Shown in pieces: positions 1 to 9,612 of a DNA stretch of 64,000 nt. Within the stretch, counting starts at the first letter, position 1, and each line of letters starts with the position of its first letter. The DNA is from Prorocentrum cordatum. Lineage: Eukaryota; Sar; Dinophyceae; Prorocentrales; Prorocentraceae. Made by a program: the position numbers and the translations under genes. A model generated the notes under the pieces. It did not search any database and was not told the origin of the DNA. It saw only the letters and a list, made by a program, of their open reading frames with translations. Location: NCBI GenBank assembly GCA_963575745.1, contig CAUYUJ010004780.1:236812-300811 (forward strand), given 5' to 3'.

Positions 1-66
<66 letters not shown>

Positions 67-181
67 CCTCCTGCTCCTCCTCCTCCTGATCCTGATCCTC
101 CTCCGCCTCCTGCTCATCATCATCATCATCAGCATCAGCATCAGCATCAGCATCATCATCATCATCGTCATCGTCATCGTC

Positions 182-254
<73 letters not shown>

Positions 255-258
255 CCAT
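1..258. repeat. (CAT)n trinucleotide microsatellite with interruptions
   Basis: Almost pure CAT repeat, interrupted at about 64-200 by CCT, GAT, CAG and CGT variants. No coding role can be supported. A second, purer tract of the same triplet lies at 56561-56651. Confidence 0.97.
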
Positions 259-260
259 CA

Positions 261-860
261 CCATCCCGCAGTTTCTGTGAGCTCAATCCAAGCCGATTCG
301 GGTGAGATTTGCTGGCCATTTTTGGGGGCCCGCAGTTTCGGCGAGCCGCGGAGATTGCGGGCATTTTTGTTCGTTGGCCCGCAGTTTCTGGGAGCCCAAT
401 CCAAGCGTTTCTGGTGAGGAGATTTGCGGGCCATTTTGTTTTGGCCCGCGTATTCTGGGAGCCCAATGCAAGCGTTTCGGGTGAGGAGATTTGAAGGCAA
501 TTTGTTTGCCCCGCAGTCTCTCGGAGCCCAATCCAAGCCGATTAGGGTGAGGAGATTTGCGGGCATGTTTTGTTGTTGAACCGCATTTTCCACGAGCCCA
601 ATCACAGCCTGTTTTTATCCTTGGAGGGAAAGGATTAGCGGGCAATGTTTTGGCCCGCAATTGGCGCGAGCCGAGGAGATTTGCGGGCTACTTTGTTTCG
701 GCCCGCAGTTTCTGCGAGCCCGATCCAAGCCGTTTCGGGTGAGGGGATTTGCGGGCAACTGTTTCTGGCCCGTCCGCGAGCCCCATCACAGCCTTTCATT
801 TTCTGCTTGGAAGGGTGGGAATTGCGGGCCATGTTTGTTGGTCCGCAATTGGCCCTCCCC
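261..860. repeat. Degenerate hairpin-forming minisatellite
   Basis: About nine diverged units of 48-74 bp, each starting near CGCAGTTTCTG, continuing through GAGCCCAATCCAAGC and GGTGAGGAGATTTG, and ending in a GCGGGCCA ... TTGGCCCGC inverted repeat around a T-rich loop. Every unit could therefore extrude a short hairpin. Frames across it are repeat translations, not genes. Confidence 0.8.
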
Positions 861-1004
861 ACCCTTCACGGACGAACCATATTTTGGGTCCCCGCGCGAA
901 CCTCGGCAAACCCAGCCAGCGCACGGGTGGAAGCAAACAGACCGTGGGGAGACAAATCATGCGCCACAAATCAGCACTTGTTTCTGGAACCTGCCGGCCT
1001 CGTG

Positions 1005-1087
1005 TGATGAGATAATGTGTTGATTAGCAACAAGATCTCTTTTCATCTTGAGCCAAAATAGGTACACGGAGGAGGGTGTCAGAATCA
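1005..1087 (-). repeat. Element 1 3' LTR (83 bp)
   Basis: Identical over 83 bp to 8275-8357, and starts TG and ends CA. On the element sense strand it contains ACCTATTTTGGCTCAAG at 1047-1063, matching the 3' end of the dinoflagellate spliced leader. It is preceded by TCCGT, as in the leader. Confidence 0.97.
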
Positions 1088-1097
1088 CTCCTCCTCG
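1088..1097 (-). promoter_or_regulatory. Element 1 polypurine tract
   Basis: The minus strand reads CGAGGAGGAG immediately upstream of the 3' LTR, the place where plus-strand DNA synthesis is primed in LTR elements. Confidence 0.65.
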
Positions 1098-1331
1098 GGC
1101 CTGGCCGCCAACCCGGCCAGGCACGACATACGTCGTACGCGGGCGCGTCCAAGCCGACACGCCCATCTCCACGTCACACGCGGGCGCGTCCAAGCCGACG
1201 CGCCCATCTCGTCAGCCAGGCTGCGGCCATGCCGCGAGCCCCTCACTTCACCCGTCCGGTGCGATCATACCGCCACCGGCGGAAACTCATCCAGCCCCAC
1301 AGGTAGCGGAGCATGGATTCGATCCACTCCT
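1098..1331 (-). other. Element 1 3' untranslated region
   Basis: Non-coding sequence between the pol stop and the purine tract. It holds an inverted repeat CCTGGCCG / CGGCCAGG near 1100-1121, and two copies of a roughly 44-bp unit containing GCGGGCGCGTCCAAGCCGAC at about 1139-1210. Confidence 0.6.
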
Positions 1332-4300
1332 TCACTTGATATCCTTCTGGGTCGAACTCGGTGCCCGATCCCAGATGTTGAGCGTCGCCATGTGTCTCCT
1401 CAAGAGAGATCCACCCACGCTCTTGGTCAGCACGTCCGCGACATTGTTCTTACCAGGAACCGCGGCGATCGAGAGGTCGCCCTTGCCCACGCGCTCCTGG
1501 ATCCACAGGTATCGGGATTGAACATGTCGCATCTTCCCGAGACCTCGCCGTTGGACGTGGCCCCGGGCCGCCGATGAGTCTGAGGCGAGCTCCACCTTCA
1601 GGTCCAGCCCCCAATCTGCGAAGAGGCTGTGTAGACCCAGGCCCACGCTCCCGCCCTTCACCAGGGCGTAGTACTCGCTCTCCCCACTGCTCAGAGAGAC
1701 CGTCGACTGAAGATTACTGCCGTGCTTGATGACGTGATGCCCCAGCATCGCCACGAAGCCTCCGGTACTTTTCCGAGTGACTGCGCAGCCCGCATGATCG
1801 GAGTCCACGTACACTCGGATCTTGTCGAACATCTTCTGCTCCGTGAAGACCGTCACCGTACTGGGATGCCGCTTAAGGTAGCGGCCAACCCTCTTGAGCA
1901 TGAGCCAACTCGCCTCCGTCGGCGTCTGCATGGACCTGGCGAGCGTCTTCGATGCCTCTGCCAAGTCCAGCCTGTCCTGAGACAGGTAGGCTACCCTCAT
2001 GGTGAGGGATCGGAAGCGCGAAGCTTCCGCCGTTCCCAGCGCCGCCGACTTCGCGTCCATCATCTGCTTGTCGGCGCTGCGCTTCTCCATCGGCGTGTCC
2101 ACGCCGTTGGCCTTGCTGAGACCCAGCTCGTCGATCACGATCTCTGCGTGCCGCTTGTCCGGCTCGATCATCGCATGCCGGCAGGGTCGGCCACCGCCAG
2201 GCGGAACTCCCGCACTGACCTCGATGACCCGATTCAGGAAGACCGCCTGCTTGTCGTCGCCCTCGTCGAAGCCGAGGTTCGCAGTCTTCTTGAACTCGTA
2301 CTTCTTGCCTAACGTGGCTTCGAAGCTGTCGATGTCCTGCTGCTGAGCCAGCACCGCGAAATCGTCGCCGTGCCCCAGCAGCCTCGTCTCGTCCACCTCC
2401 TTGTAGAAGACCGCTGGGCATGACACGCCCGCCTTGTAGCCGTGTTCCTCCAACAGCTCCGTGTAGTCGCCCTGCCAGATCTTGCTGGCGTCCTGCGTGC
2501 CGTACCAGGACTTGAGGAGTAAGCCACACTTGTCCTCACCGTACTCCTTGCGACTCTCCTCCTCCAGCTCCACGAAGATCCTCCGCTGCGCCTTCCCGTA
2601 GAAGTGCGCCCTGCTGATGTCGAAGAAGCCGATCTTGAAGTTGCCCGGCTTCCTGCCCTTCCTGCGAAGCGACTCCTGAATGTGGAGCGGTGCTTCCCGC
2701 GTCCACGTGACCATCAGCGAGACCAGCGACCGCATGGCCTCCAGCGGAGGCATTGCCGAGAAAACCTCGGACGCCTCCAGCTGCTCGTCAGGACGCTTCT
2801 TCGCCTTGATCTCCTTCACGACGAGCCTGCTCCTGTAGTTGGGCCTCTCCGCGTCACCCTTGTTCGCGTCGACCCACTTGAGTGGGATGGGCGGACGCCC
2901 AGTCTCAGCGAAAGCCTGAGACCTCGGGACGATCTCGATCAGCTCCTGCTTCTTGACCCACTCGCGCTCGACCGCGCGAGCCTGGGCCACAAGGCCCGCC
3001 TCCAGGTAGCCGCCATTGACGTCGTCCCAGTAGCTCGTCCAGTCCCCGGGCGGCACCGCCGCGTCCACAGGGACTGGGCCCGACTGCTGCACCTGGGCGG
3101 TGCTGAGCTCCCCCACGTCATTCAGCGTGTCCTTGAGCTCCTCCAGCACCGCCTCCACCAACTTCGGTGGATAGACCTTCGCAAACCGCGCGATGCCGCC
3201 CACGAGCGTGATGTGGCGATGCCACTCCGCGCGTCCGTCCACATTGCTGCAAGTGCCCTGCAGTCTCCGGGCTAAGCCTGGGTGGTTGGTGACCCACCCG
3301 GTCTCCTTGCGCACGAACTCCTCCTGGCCACTGCGTGGGTTCGTGAGCTTCATGCCCCACCGACACATGGGGCCTTTGACCGTGAAGACTCCTGGATGCG
3401 CGACCAGCTCCTTGACGATGTCCTCATTCCACGATCGCGCGCTCCAGGGATGCTCATGCAGGAAGTACCTGCCTGGCTTCCTGAGCTGACGCCAGTAGGC
3501 GTCGACTGCCACCTTCAGGTGGTGTCTGGCCTCCTCCATCTCAGCCGCCTCCTGCTCATCGGTCCTGAACTTGGCGCTCAGGCCCCTCAGCAAGCTGAAC
3601 TTCTCGCATGGAGGGGACCCTGTGAGCAGGATGGGATCCATCCGCTCCTGCTGCTCCTCGAGCTCCTTGACATCCTCGGGTCGCCGCAAGTCCCACGGCG
3701 CCCCGTCCTCCTTGAGTTCCTCCAGGTCCGCCGCGAAGCCCGGGCGCAGCTGAAACTCCGCCGCCCGAGCCGAGAACCGATGTGGCGAGTGCACCTCTGC
3801 CACGTCCACGGCGCCCAGCTGCAACGCCGATAAGGCGATGCTGTCCACCTCTTCGTCGGCGATGTCCACGCCGACGCTGGCCCAATGGCCGCTGACCTGC
3901 TCGCGAACGAGCGGAAGCAACTCCGCCTTCGCTCTCGTCAGCACTCCGAGCTCGACCAGCTCGATCGACGCCACGTCGAGAGCGAGCACCCGCATGTGTC
4001 TCCCCTCACTGGCGTTCCACACGACTGCCACTCCAGCTGGCAGCTGAGGTCCCTCCGCTGGCGCCGGCTGCGCCGCGAGATCCTCCATGTCCACCGGTAC
4101 CGGCACGTCTGCCGGCTGTGGATCACCGCGCTCGAGGGCCTCCGGCACGTCATCCGGGGCCACCTCCGCCAAGCGCTTCAGCCGCGACCTGGTCGCGGTC
4201 ATGTCGACATCCTCGGCGGCCTCTGCCGCTCTCACTGCTCCCGAACTGGAGCTCGCTCCTCCTGAAGGAGCCGCCACGCCGGAGCCTGATGCTCCCGGCT

Positions 4301-5816
4301 GGCTCTCTCGCATGCGCGCCGCTGCGGCTGGCGCTGCTGCCGATCGGCTCGCGGCCGGCGCCGACGCCGCCGCTGCCACCGGCTCGGTGATCCTCCGAGC
4401 CGTCTTCGGCGGAGGGGTCCCTGCCGCGGCCGCTGCCGCCGGGCGGACTCTGGCCTCTTGGCCCTGCCTCCGCTCTCGATACTGGCCGGTCCTCTCCCGG
4501 CCTGCCTCCTCAGCGTCCAGCGCTTCGAAGATTCTCTTGCTGCACACCGCGTTGTGCGCATGGCCAGCCAGCACCTTGCCGTGCTTGGCGATCGAGACGC
4601 ACCCTGGGCATCCCGGCGTTGCGCCCAGCCGCTCGACGTCCGCCTTGAGAACGTACATCCTCCTCGGCGCCTGCGGCTGCGGCGGCACCACCACAATCGG
4701 TGGCGGACCGGCCTCTCCCGGTCCGACGATGGCTCGCGGCGCACTGGCCGCACGCGGAGCCACGTCCCACGGCAGGCCCTTCAGGCTGTCCCAGCCCGCC
4801 GTGATCCACTTCTCGCTCTGCGGCAGGCTGCGAAAGCCGACCGCCTTCTTCACACCGTCGCTCGTGATGACCATCATCGAGCCGTCGCGCGGGTGGTGGC
4901 CGATGTAGCGAGCCTCCACCATCTGCTCCTCCAGCGCGTTCTTCCTCGCGCGCTCCCCGGCGAACCGCACCATCAGGCGCTCACCGAAGAGCGGGACCGG
5001 CTTCCTCCACTGCCGTCCCGTGAGCCGCTGAAGAGCGGTCTTGCCGTCCTGGCCGCGCCTGTATCGGTTGATCACCGCCGCGGCGTGCTCCGGCAGGTGC
5101 GCTAGCACTGGGTGCTTGTCCTCCACCTTGACACCCAGCTTGGACTCCAGGTCCATCTTGAGCGCTCGCACCTGCTTCTTGATCTCGCGCACCGTGACCT
5201 CGATCTCCCCATTGGCCTGATGATCGGCCGGTGCCGACTCCTGTGGAATGGCCTCGAGGCCAGGAACCTCCTCCACCGCACGCCTCTTGACCAGCAGGAT
5301 CGCTGGCTCGCCGTCGGACTTGTTGACGATCTTCCTGTAGCCCAGGATCCGTAAGAAGCGTGCGAAGAACTTGATGGCGTAGGCGTCGTCGCCCTTCTTC
5401 TCCACGAATGTCGCTGCCATCATCTTCGAGCGTCGATCCCTAAGGACCAGCATCGGCATGGTGTCCGCGTCGTCCTGGCCCATGAAGGCGTAGTCGGACG
5501 AGACCACCGGCACCGCCGTCTCGTCGTCCTCCGGTGCGCGGAGATGCGGCTGGCCTTGGCCCTTTGCCGCAATACACACGCGACACCAACTGCGGTAGGT
5601 CGCGTGTCCCATCGCCTCGTGCTCGACGATCTCCCTCTGAGAGGGCTCGTGAGGTGCCTTCAGCACCCTCGGGCGAGCCTCCTCCTCGCCCTCGTCGGCC
5701 TGCTGTCCATCAGGAGCAGCTGGCAAAACGTCGGCCGCGGCAGCTGCCGCTGGCTGAAAACCCGGCGGTCTCATGTCGGAAGGTCCCGACCCCGCCGCTG
5801 CCACCCCTGCAGCCAA
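1332..5816 (-). CDS. pol: Element 1 Pol: integrase, methyltransferase-like module, RT, RNase H
   Basis: Pol of a copia-type element, 1494 codons from a TTG at 5816; the first ATG in frame is at 5774. Integrase: zinc site H66, H71, C78, C81, then D108, D168 and E204 with exactly 35 residues between the last two. A Cys/His module (C403, C406, H421, C425) follows. Residues about 675-895 resemble a cytosine-5 DNA methyltransferase, with a motif I-like strand, GSPPCEKFS (C737) and FLHEHP (E788). RT spans about 977-1200 with D1066 and the GHGDD pair D1151/D1152. RNase H has D1338, E1379, D1413 and D1461. The frame overlaps the gag end in the -1 register, so a Gag-Pol fusion by frameshift is likely. 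All catalytic residues of integrase, RT and RNase H are present. Confidence 0.93.
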   Translation of the reverse strand: MAAGVAAAGSGPSDMRPPGFQPAAAAAADVLPAAPDGQQADEGEEEARPRVLKAPHEPSQREIVEHEAMGHATYRSWCRVCIAAKGQGQPHLRAPEDDETAVPVVSSDYAFMGQDDADTMPMLVLRDRRSKMMAATFVEKKGDDAYAIKFFARFLRILGYRKIVNKSDGEPAILLVKRRAVEEVPGLEAIPQESAPADHQANGEIEVTVREIKKQVRALKMDLESKLGVKVEDKHPVLAHLPEHAAAVINRYRRGQDGKTALQRLTGRQWRKPVPLFGERLMVRFAGERARKNALEEQMVEARYIGHHPRDGSMMVITSDGVKKAVGFRSLPQSEKWITAGWDSLKGLPWDVAPRAASAPRAIVGPGEAGPPPIVVVPPQPQAPRRMYVLKADVERLGATPGCPGCVSIAKHGKVLAGHAHNAVCSKRIFEALDAEEAGRERTGQYRERRQGQEARVRPAAAAAAGTPPPKTARRITEPVAAAASAPAASRSAAAPAAAARMRESQPGASGSGVAAPSGGASSSSGAVRAAEAAEDVDMTATRSRLKRLAEVAPDDVPEALERGDPQPADVPVPVDMEDLAAQPAPAEGPQLPAGVAVVWNASEGRHMRVLALDVASIELVELGVLTRAKAELLPLVREQVSGHWASVGVDIADEEVDSIALSALQLGAVDVAEVHSPHRFSARAAEFQLRPGFAADLEELKEDGAPWDLRRPEDVKELEEQQERMDPILLTGSPPCEKFSLLRGLSAKFRTDEQEAAEMEEARHHLKVAVDAYWRQLRKPGRYFLHEHPWSARSWNEDIVKELVAHPGVFTVKGPMCRWGMKLTNPRSGQEEFVRKETGWVTNHPGLARRLQGTCSNVDGRAEWHRHITLVGGIARFAKVYPPKLVEAVLEELKDTLNDVGELSTAQVQQSGPVPVDAAVPPGDWTSYWDDVNGGYLEAGLVAQARAVEREWVKKQELIEIVPRSQAFAETGRPPIPLKWVDANKGDAERPNYRSRLVVKEIKAKKRPDEQLEASEVFSAMPPLEAMRSLVSLMVTWTREAPLHIQESLRRKGRKPGNFKIGFFDISRAHFYGKAQRRIFVELEEESRKEYGEDKCGLLLKSWYGTQDASKIWQGDYTELLEEHGYKAGVSCPAVFYKEVDETRLLGHGDDFAVLAQQQDIDSFEATLGKKYEFKKTANLGFDEGDDKQAVFLNRVIEVSAGVPPGGGRPCRHAMIEPDKRHAEIVIDELGLSKANGVDTPMEKRSADKQMMDAKSAALGTAEASRFRSLTMRVAYLSQDRLDLAEASKTLARSMQTPTEASWLMLKRVGRYLKRHPSTVTVFTEQKMFDKIRVYVDSDHAGCAVTRKSTGGFVAMLGHHVIKHGSNLQSTVSLSSGESEYYALVKGGSVGLGLHSLFADWGLDLKVELASDSSAARGHVQRRGLGKMRHVQSRYLWIQERVGKGDLSIAAVPGKNNVADVLTKSVGGSLLRRHMATLNIWDRAPSSTQKDIK

Positions 5817-5854
5817 TGCCGCAGGGGACCGCGGTATTGAGTCTTCCAGTGGAC

Positions 5855-7801
5855 TTACGCCAAGGGCTGCCTCCTGGGGACTGTCCTCTCGAAGATCTCC
5901 AGCAGCTCCTCCTTCGACTTGCTGCTGAGGAGCTCCACCAGCTCGGACTTCGACTTCGCCGAAAGTCCCTCCTCGAGAGGAGCAACCGAGCCATGTTGGC
6001 CCTTCTTGAGGTAGAAGTTGTAGACTCCCTGCTCACGATAGACCGGCAGCATCTGGTGCTTCGCCGTCTTCGCCTCCTTCTCCAGCATGTCTACCACGCG
6101 CTTGCCGATTGGGCTCTTCTCGTGGAATATCCAGCCGCCATTGCGGCCTAGGAATGAACACTGTCCAGCTCCTGCTGCCTGCCCCACCGAGATCAACGGC
6201 TTGTGCACGTTCGTCACGCGTCCCTTGAGCGCTCTGAGCACTCCGTACTCGTCCTCCGCCTTGAGCTGCAAGCTGCCCTCGTCCGGGACGAGCTCACCAC
6301 TGGCCGTGCGATACGTGCTGCCGTTGCCCTTCATTCCCGTCGGCGGCGCGAAGCTCCGAGGGAATGCTGAGACAGCTGCACCGCTGTCCCAGTTGAACTT
6401 CATCCAGTCGTCCTGCACGAAGGGGGAGAGGTCGACCGCCGCTACGCCGCGGCCGTTGCCGCTGGCGAGCTCCAGGCAGTCCAAGCTGCCCATGTCCAGA
6501 GCGGCGACCTCCGCCTCAGGCTCCTCCTCCAGGCTGCCTGCCGCCTTGCCGCCGGCCTTGCCGCCGCGGCTGCCACCTTTACCACCAGCGCTTGCCCCCG
6601 TTGCGGATCCAGTTCCAGCCCTCGTACTCGATCCCTGCTCTTTCCTCCAGCATTCGGATGCCTTGTGGCCCCATCTCTCGCAGTTCCGACAGTAGCCGTC
6701 GAAGCGCACGCCGGTGCTTCGGGGTGCCATGTGCCCTGAACCACGGCCCGAACCCGTCGGGGATGTGCGGGAGCCTGAGTATGATCCGCTCGTCGATTTG
6801 CTCTTCCCCTTCGGCTCCTGGGTCTTGCCTTTCCCTTTGCTCTTGCCGTCCTTGCCCTTGCCTTTGCCTTTTCCTTTCGGGGCTCCGAACGATCCGACGT
6901 CCATGTCGTCCGGATGATGCGCCCGTGCGCGGATCGATGGCTCCTTGATCTTCACGCCTGTCCGAGCCTCTACGATCGTCATTACCTCGTTCAGGCTGTC
7001 CTGGAACGTCACGAGCCGATGCTTGTTGAGTACGAGGTGGTTCTCGATGTCCTGAGGCACGAGCATCTCGAGGGCCGCCATCTTGATATCCTCCGGCAAC
7101 TCGGCCAGCCCGTCTTCTCCTTGGCGGCGTTCGTACTTGCCTATCTGCTGGATCCACTTCTCTCAGGCGGACCCCAGCTCCTCCGCGTTGCACTTCGGAG
7201 GCGAGATGATCGACCTCAGGATCAGCCTCTTCCTCGGACCTGTCGTCGGGTCCCACCTGCGGTGAAGCTTCCGCCAGGCCTCGAGACCGTTCCCGTCGGG
7301 TGCGCCCGTCACGAGGTCGTTGCTCTCGCTGCCGTCCGCCGTCGTGCTGATCAGCGCCGCGTACAGCTGGTTGATCTTGGTCTCCAGCTCTGGTACTCCT
7401 CCGTGCGCCTCCTGTGCCCCTTCGATCGTCACGGGGCGTTCGGCTTCTGCCGCCCACCGGAGAACAGGACGGAAGCTCTCTCCGTACACGCCTATCACGT
7501 AGTTCTCCATCTTGCGGTTCCAAGCTCCGAACTTCTCCTGATCGTCGCCTAGCGTCGTGGGCCTGCCGATCCCCTTCGTGTCGACGAGACCGGGTGCGGC
7601 TCCTCCCGCGTTCGTAGCGCCTCGGATCTGCTCGCCCATGCGCTCGATCGCCTGCGGGATCGCCGCGAGGCCTCCTGCTACTTGCTGCTGAAGCCGTTGA
7701 TTCTCGTTCTCCAGCCTCCTCATCTCGTCGACGGTCTGACTCATTCGGGCTGCGAACTCCTGCCTCAGTAAGTCGAACTGCTGCCGAACTTGCTCGTCCA
7801 T
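5855..7801 (-). CDS. gag: Element 1 Gag-protease, interrupted by one in-frame TGA
   Basis: ATG at 7801. The first 212 residues form a coiled-coil-like N-terminus and capsid-like region. An in-frame TGA lies at 7163-7165, and the same frame then runs on without a break to a TAA at 5855-5857. The second part carries a Gly/Lys-rich basic stretch, a CCHC zinc knuckle (CRNCERWGHKASEC, about residues 371-384) that would bind element RNA, and an aspartic protease with NWDSGA (Asp about residue 472). The TGA lies in sequence that reads as good protein on both sides, so it is either read through or a recent nonsense mutation. A short overlap with pol follows, with CCCC near 5876-5879 as a possible -1 slip site. 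Confidence 0.88.
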
Positions 7802-8254
7802 GTTTGACTGCGTGTCTCCTGGCGAGCTCCTCCTTGCTCTCAGCTATCTCCTGCCTCGTGCGCTCGAGGTCTATGATCTGATCCAAGACCTCCTTCTTTG
7901 CCTCCTCGATGGCGCCCGACGAATTCTCCGACGGGTGGTCCTCGATATACGCGAGGTCGTGCAGCTTGTTGCCTGTGTCCTTCAGGCCGTGTTTGAACTG
8001 AAGCTGACGGCGTCTATTCTCAACCGCTGCGTCGCTCCTCTGGCCGCGCCTGCGGCCGCTCTTCCCAGCTCCTGCCGGTCGACTCCTCCCGGACTCTGCC
8101 GGTGGTCTCCTCTCAGCTTCTGCCGGTGGCCCGGCCGCTGCCGAGCTTGGTGCGGCTGATGCCGCTCTCTTCCAGCCTCGGGTCTCAGCCCACGCGCCTT
8201 GCCAACTCGCCGTGGCGCCCGCGCGCGCCAAGGCCCTGGTGGGTTGGCAACTGA
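7802..8254 (-). other. Element 1 5' leader
   Basis: Untranslated leader between the primer binding site and the gag ATG, about 450 nt. A long frame across it (6579-8303) is an Arg/Ser-rich shadow of gag in another register and is not called. Confidence 0.55.
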
Positions 8255-8274
8255 GTGGCCAGCTCACGCTACCA
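8255..8274 (-). promoter_or_regulatory. Element 1 primer binding site
   Basis: The minus strand reads TGGTAGCGTGAGC directly after the 5' LTR. TGG pairs with the CCA end of a tRNA, and TGGTAGCG equals the start of the yeast Ty1 site for initiator tRNA-Met. The tRNA identity is therefore inferred as initiator Met. Confidence 0.75.
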
Positions 8275-8357
8275 TGATGAGATAATGTGTTGATTAGCAA
8301 CAAGATCTCTTTTCATCTTGAGCCAAAATAGGTACACGGAGGAGGGTGTCAGAATCA
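8275..8357 (-). repeat. Element 1 5' LTR (83 bp)
   Basis: Exact copy of 1005-1087, directly followed on the minus strand by the primer binding site. The spliced-leader-like stretch lies at 8317-8340. Immediately after CTCAAG comes an ATG opening a 15-codon frame that ends in a TAG within the primer binding site. Confidence 0.97.
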
Positions 8358-8362
8358 TCGTG

Positions 8363-9512
8363 AGACAGCGCCCGGCAGAGAAAGACGACATACAGCACAC
8401 GACAGGGAAACGGCAACACAAACAACACAAACACACATTTCCGCAGGCCCGCGCGGGCTTCTCGGGTCGGCGCCGCCCCCCTCCCTGGCCATCGCTCGGA
8501 CGTCCATTCTCAGTGTTTTGTTTCGGTTTCGTGCGTGTTTTTTTTCGCCAAATTAGCAAGGATGCTCCTCGATGGTCCTCGCCGAAGGAAAAATGCACAC
8601 GTCCGAGCGATGCCAAGCCTCCTCACACCCTCTCCCTGGCGCTTGGAGCGCGCCCGCGGAGACGGAGGCGCCGCTGGGAGCGCCCTCCGCCGCTCGTCGT
8701 CGTCGTCGCCGTCGCCGCCGTCGTCGCCGTCGCCGTCGGTGTCGTCCTCGTCGTCCTCGTCGCTCGTCGCTGGTCCTCAGAACATGTCAGCGCCAACGTG
8801 TGCTCGTCCACCGAAGCGGTGCCATGAGGGCCGACACAGGCTGCGTGCTGTCGGTGAAGCTAGGCAGGGTACGTAAGCACACCCTGGGCTGACATGCGTC
8901 CTACGGATCATCGAGTGGGTGACCCAACCGCGCCGACCGAAGAGACCACCCTGGACCTACGAGAGTCTGCCTTCATGCCGTGTCTTGTTCATCCCCTCGA
9001 GAATGATGGGGGCCGCCCACATGAGACCCGAATAGATGGGATCGGAGGATCGCGCCGCATCGCAAATGCATCGGCGACATCGGGACGACAAAAGATCTCG
9101 CTACAGCTTCTGCAATCGCCGATGCATCGGCGATGCGTCGCGATCCCCCGACCCCATCTGTCGGGGGTTGCCACATACCTCCCTTGCCCAAGGGGTCCCC
9201 AGCTTTTCCCGCCACTTTGAGGCCCCAGGGGTGCTCTGGAGGCCATCTGGGCATCCCTGGATAAAATGGGGGCCACCACGGACCGGGGCCATTTTTTTTG
9301 CAACACCGGAAGCTGCCCAGGCCCCACCTGCTGGCCATCGCTCGGACGGCCTGGGCGAGAAGGACCTTCGCCCCTTTTTCGCCCTCGGCGGCGGCATCTC
9401 GCCGACGGGGCTCCCCCTCCTCGCGCGCCGCCCGCTATCTGCGCCGCGCCGGGCCGCGCGAGGATCTCAGCGCCGGCCCATGCTCCTGGGGGGGAACGCC
9501 CAGCGCCCTCCC
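8363..9512. other. Unassigned non-coding sequence
   Basis: No gene can be supported. It has CGTCGTCGC-type simple sequence at about 8690-8765, and the phrase TGGCCATCGCTCGGACG occurs twice (about 8487 and 9342). The short frames here lack any recognisable domain. Confidence 0.5.
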
Positions 9513-9612
9513 GCCCGGCAAGGCCGGCAGGGCCGGCAGGGCCGGCAGGGCCGGCAGGGCCGGCAGGGCCGGCAAGGCCGGCAGGGCCGGCAGGGCCGGC
9601 AGGGCCGGCAGG
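9513..9612. repeat. 9-bp minisatellite (GGCAGGGCC)n
   Basis: About eleven near-perfect copies of a 9-bp GGCAGGGCC unit, with two GGCAAGGCC variants. The Gly/Ala/Pro-rich frames across it are repeat translation. Confidence 0.95.

Larger units (their letters stand above)
1005..8357 (-). mobile_element. Element 1: complete Ty1/copia-type LTR retrotransposon
   Basis: The 7353-bp element is bounded by two identical 83-bp LTRs of TG...CA form and by a 5-bp target duplication TCGTG at 1000-1004 and 8358-8362. Reading on the minus strand, it has the 5' LTR, a primer binding site, gag with zinc knuckle and protease, pol with integrase, a methyltransferase-like module, reverse transcriptase and RNase H, a purine tract and the 3' LTR. 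Integrase lying before RT places it in the copia order. Zero LTR differences point to a very recent insertion. One in-frame TGA interrupts gag, so the copy is either recoded or recently disabled. Confidence 0.96.

Noticed and set aside
1-258. Possible poly-His or poly-Met coding tract
   Set aside because: Pure microsatellite without flanking coding sequence.
311-450. GCCATTTTTGGGGGCCC and GCCATTTTGTTTTGGCCC in the left minisatellite as leader relics
   Set aside because: The resemblance comes from the T-rich loop of an inverted repeat (GGGCCA/TGGCCC), and GGCTCAAG is missing.
6579-8303. 574-codon minus-strand frame across element 1 leader and gag
   Set aside because: Arg/Ser-rich shadow. The overlapping gag frame has a zinc knuckle and protease, and this one starts inside the LTR.
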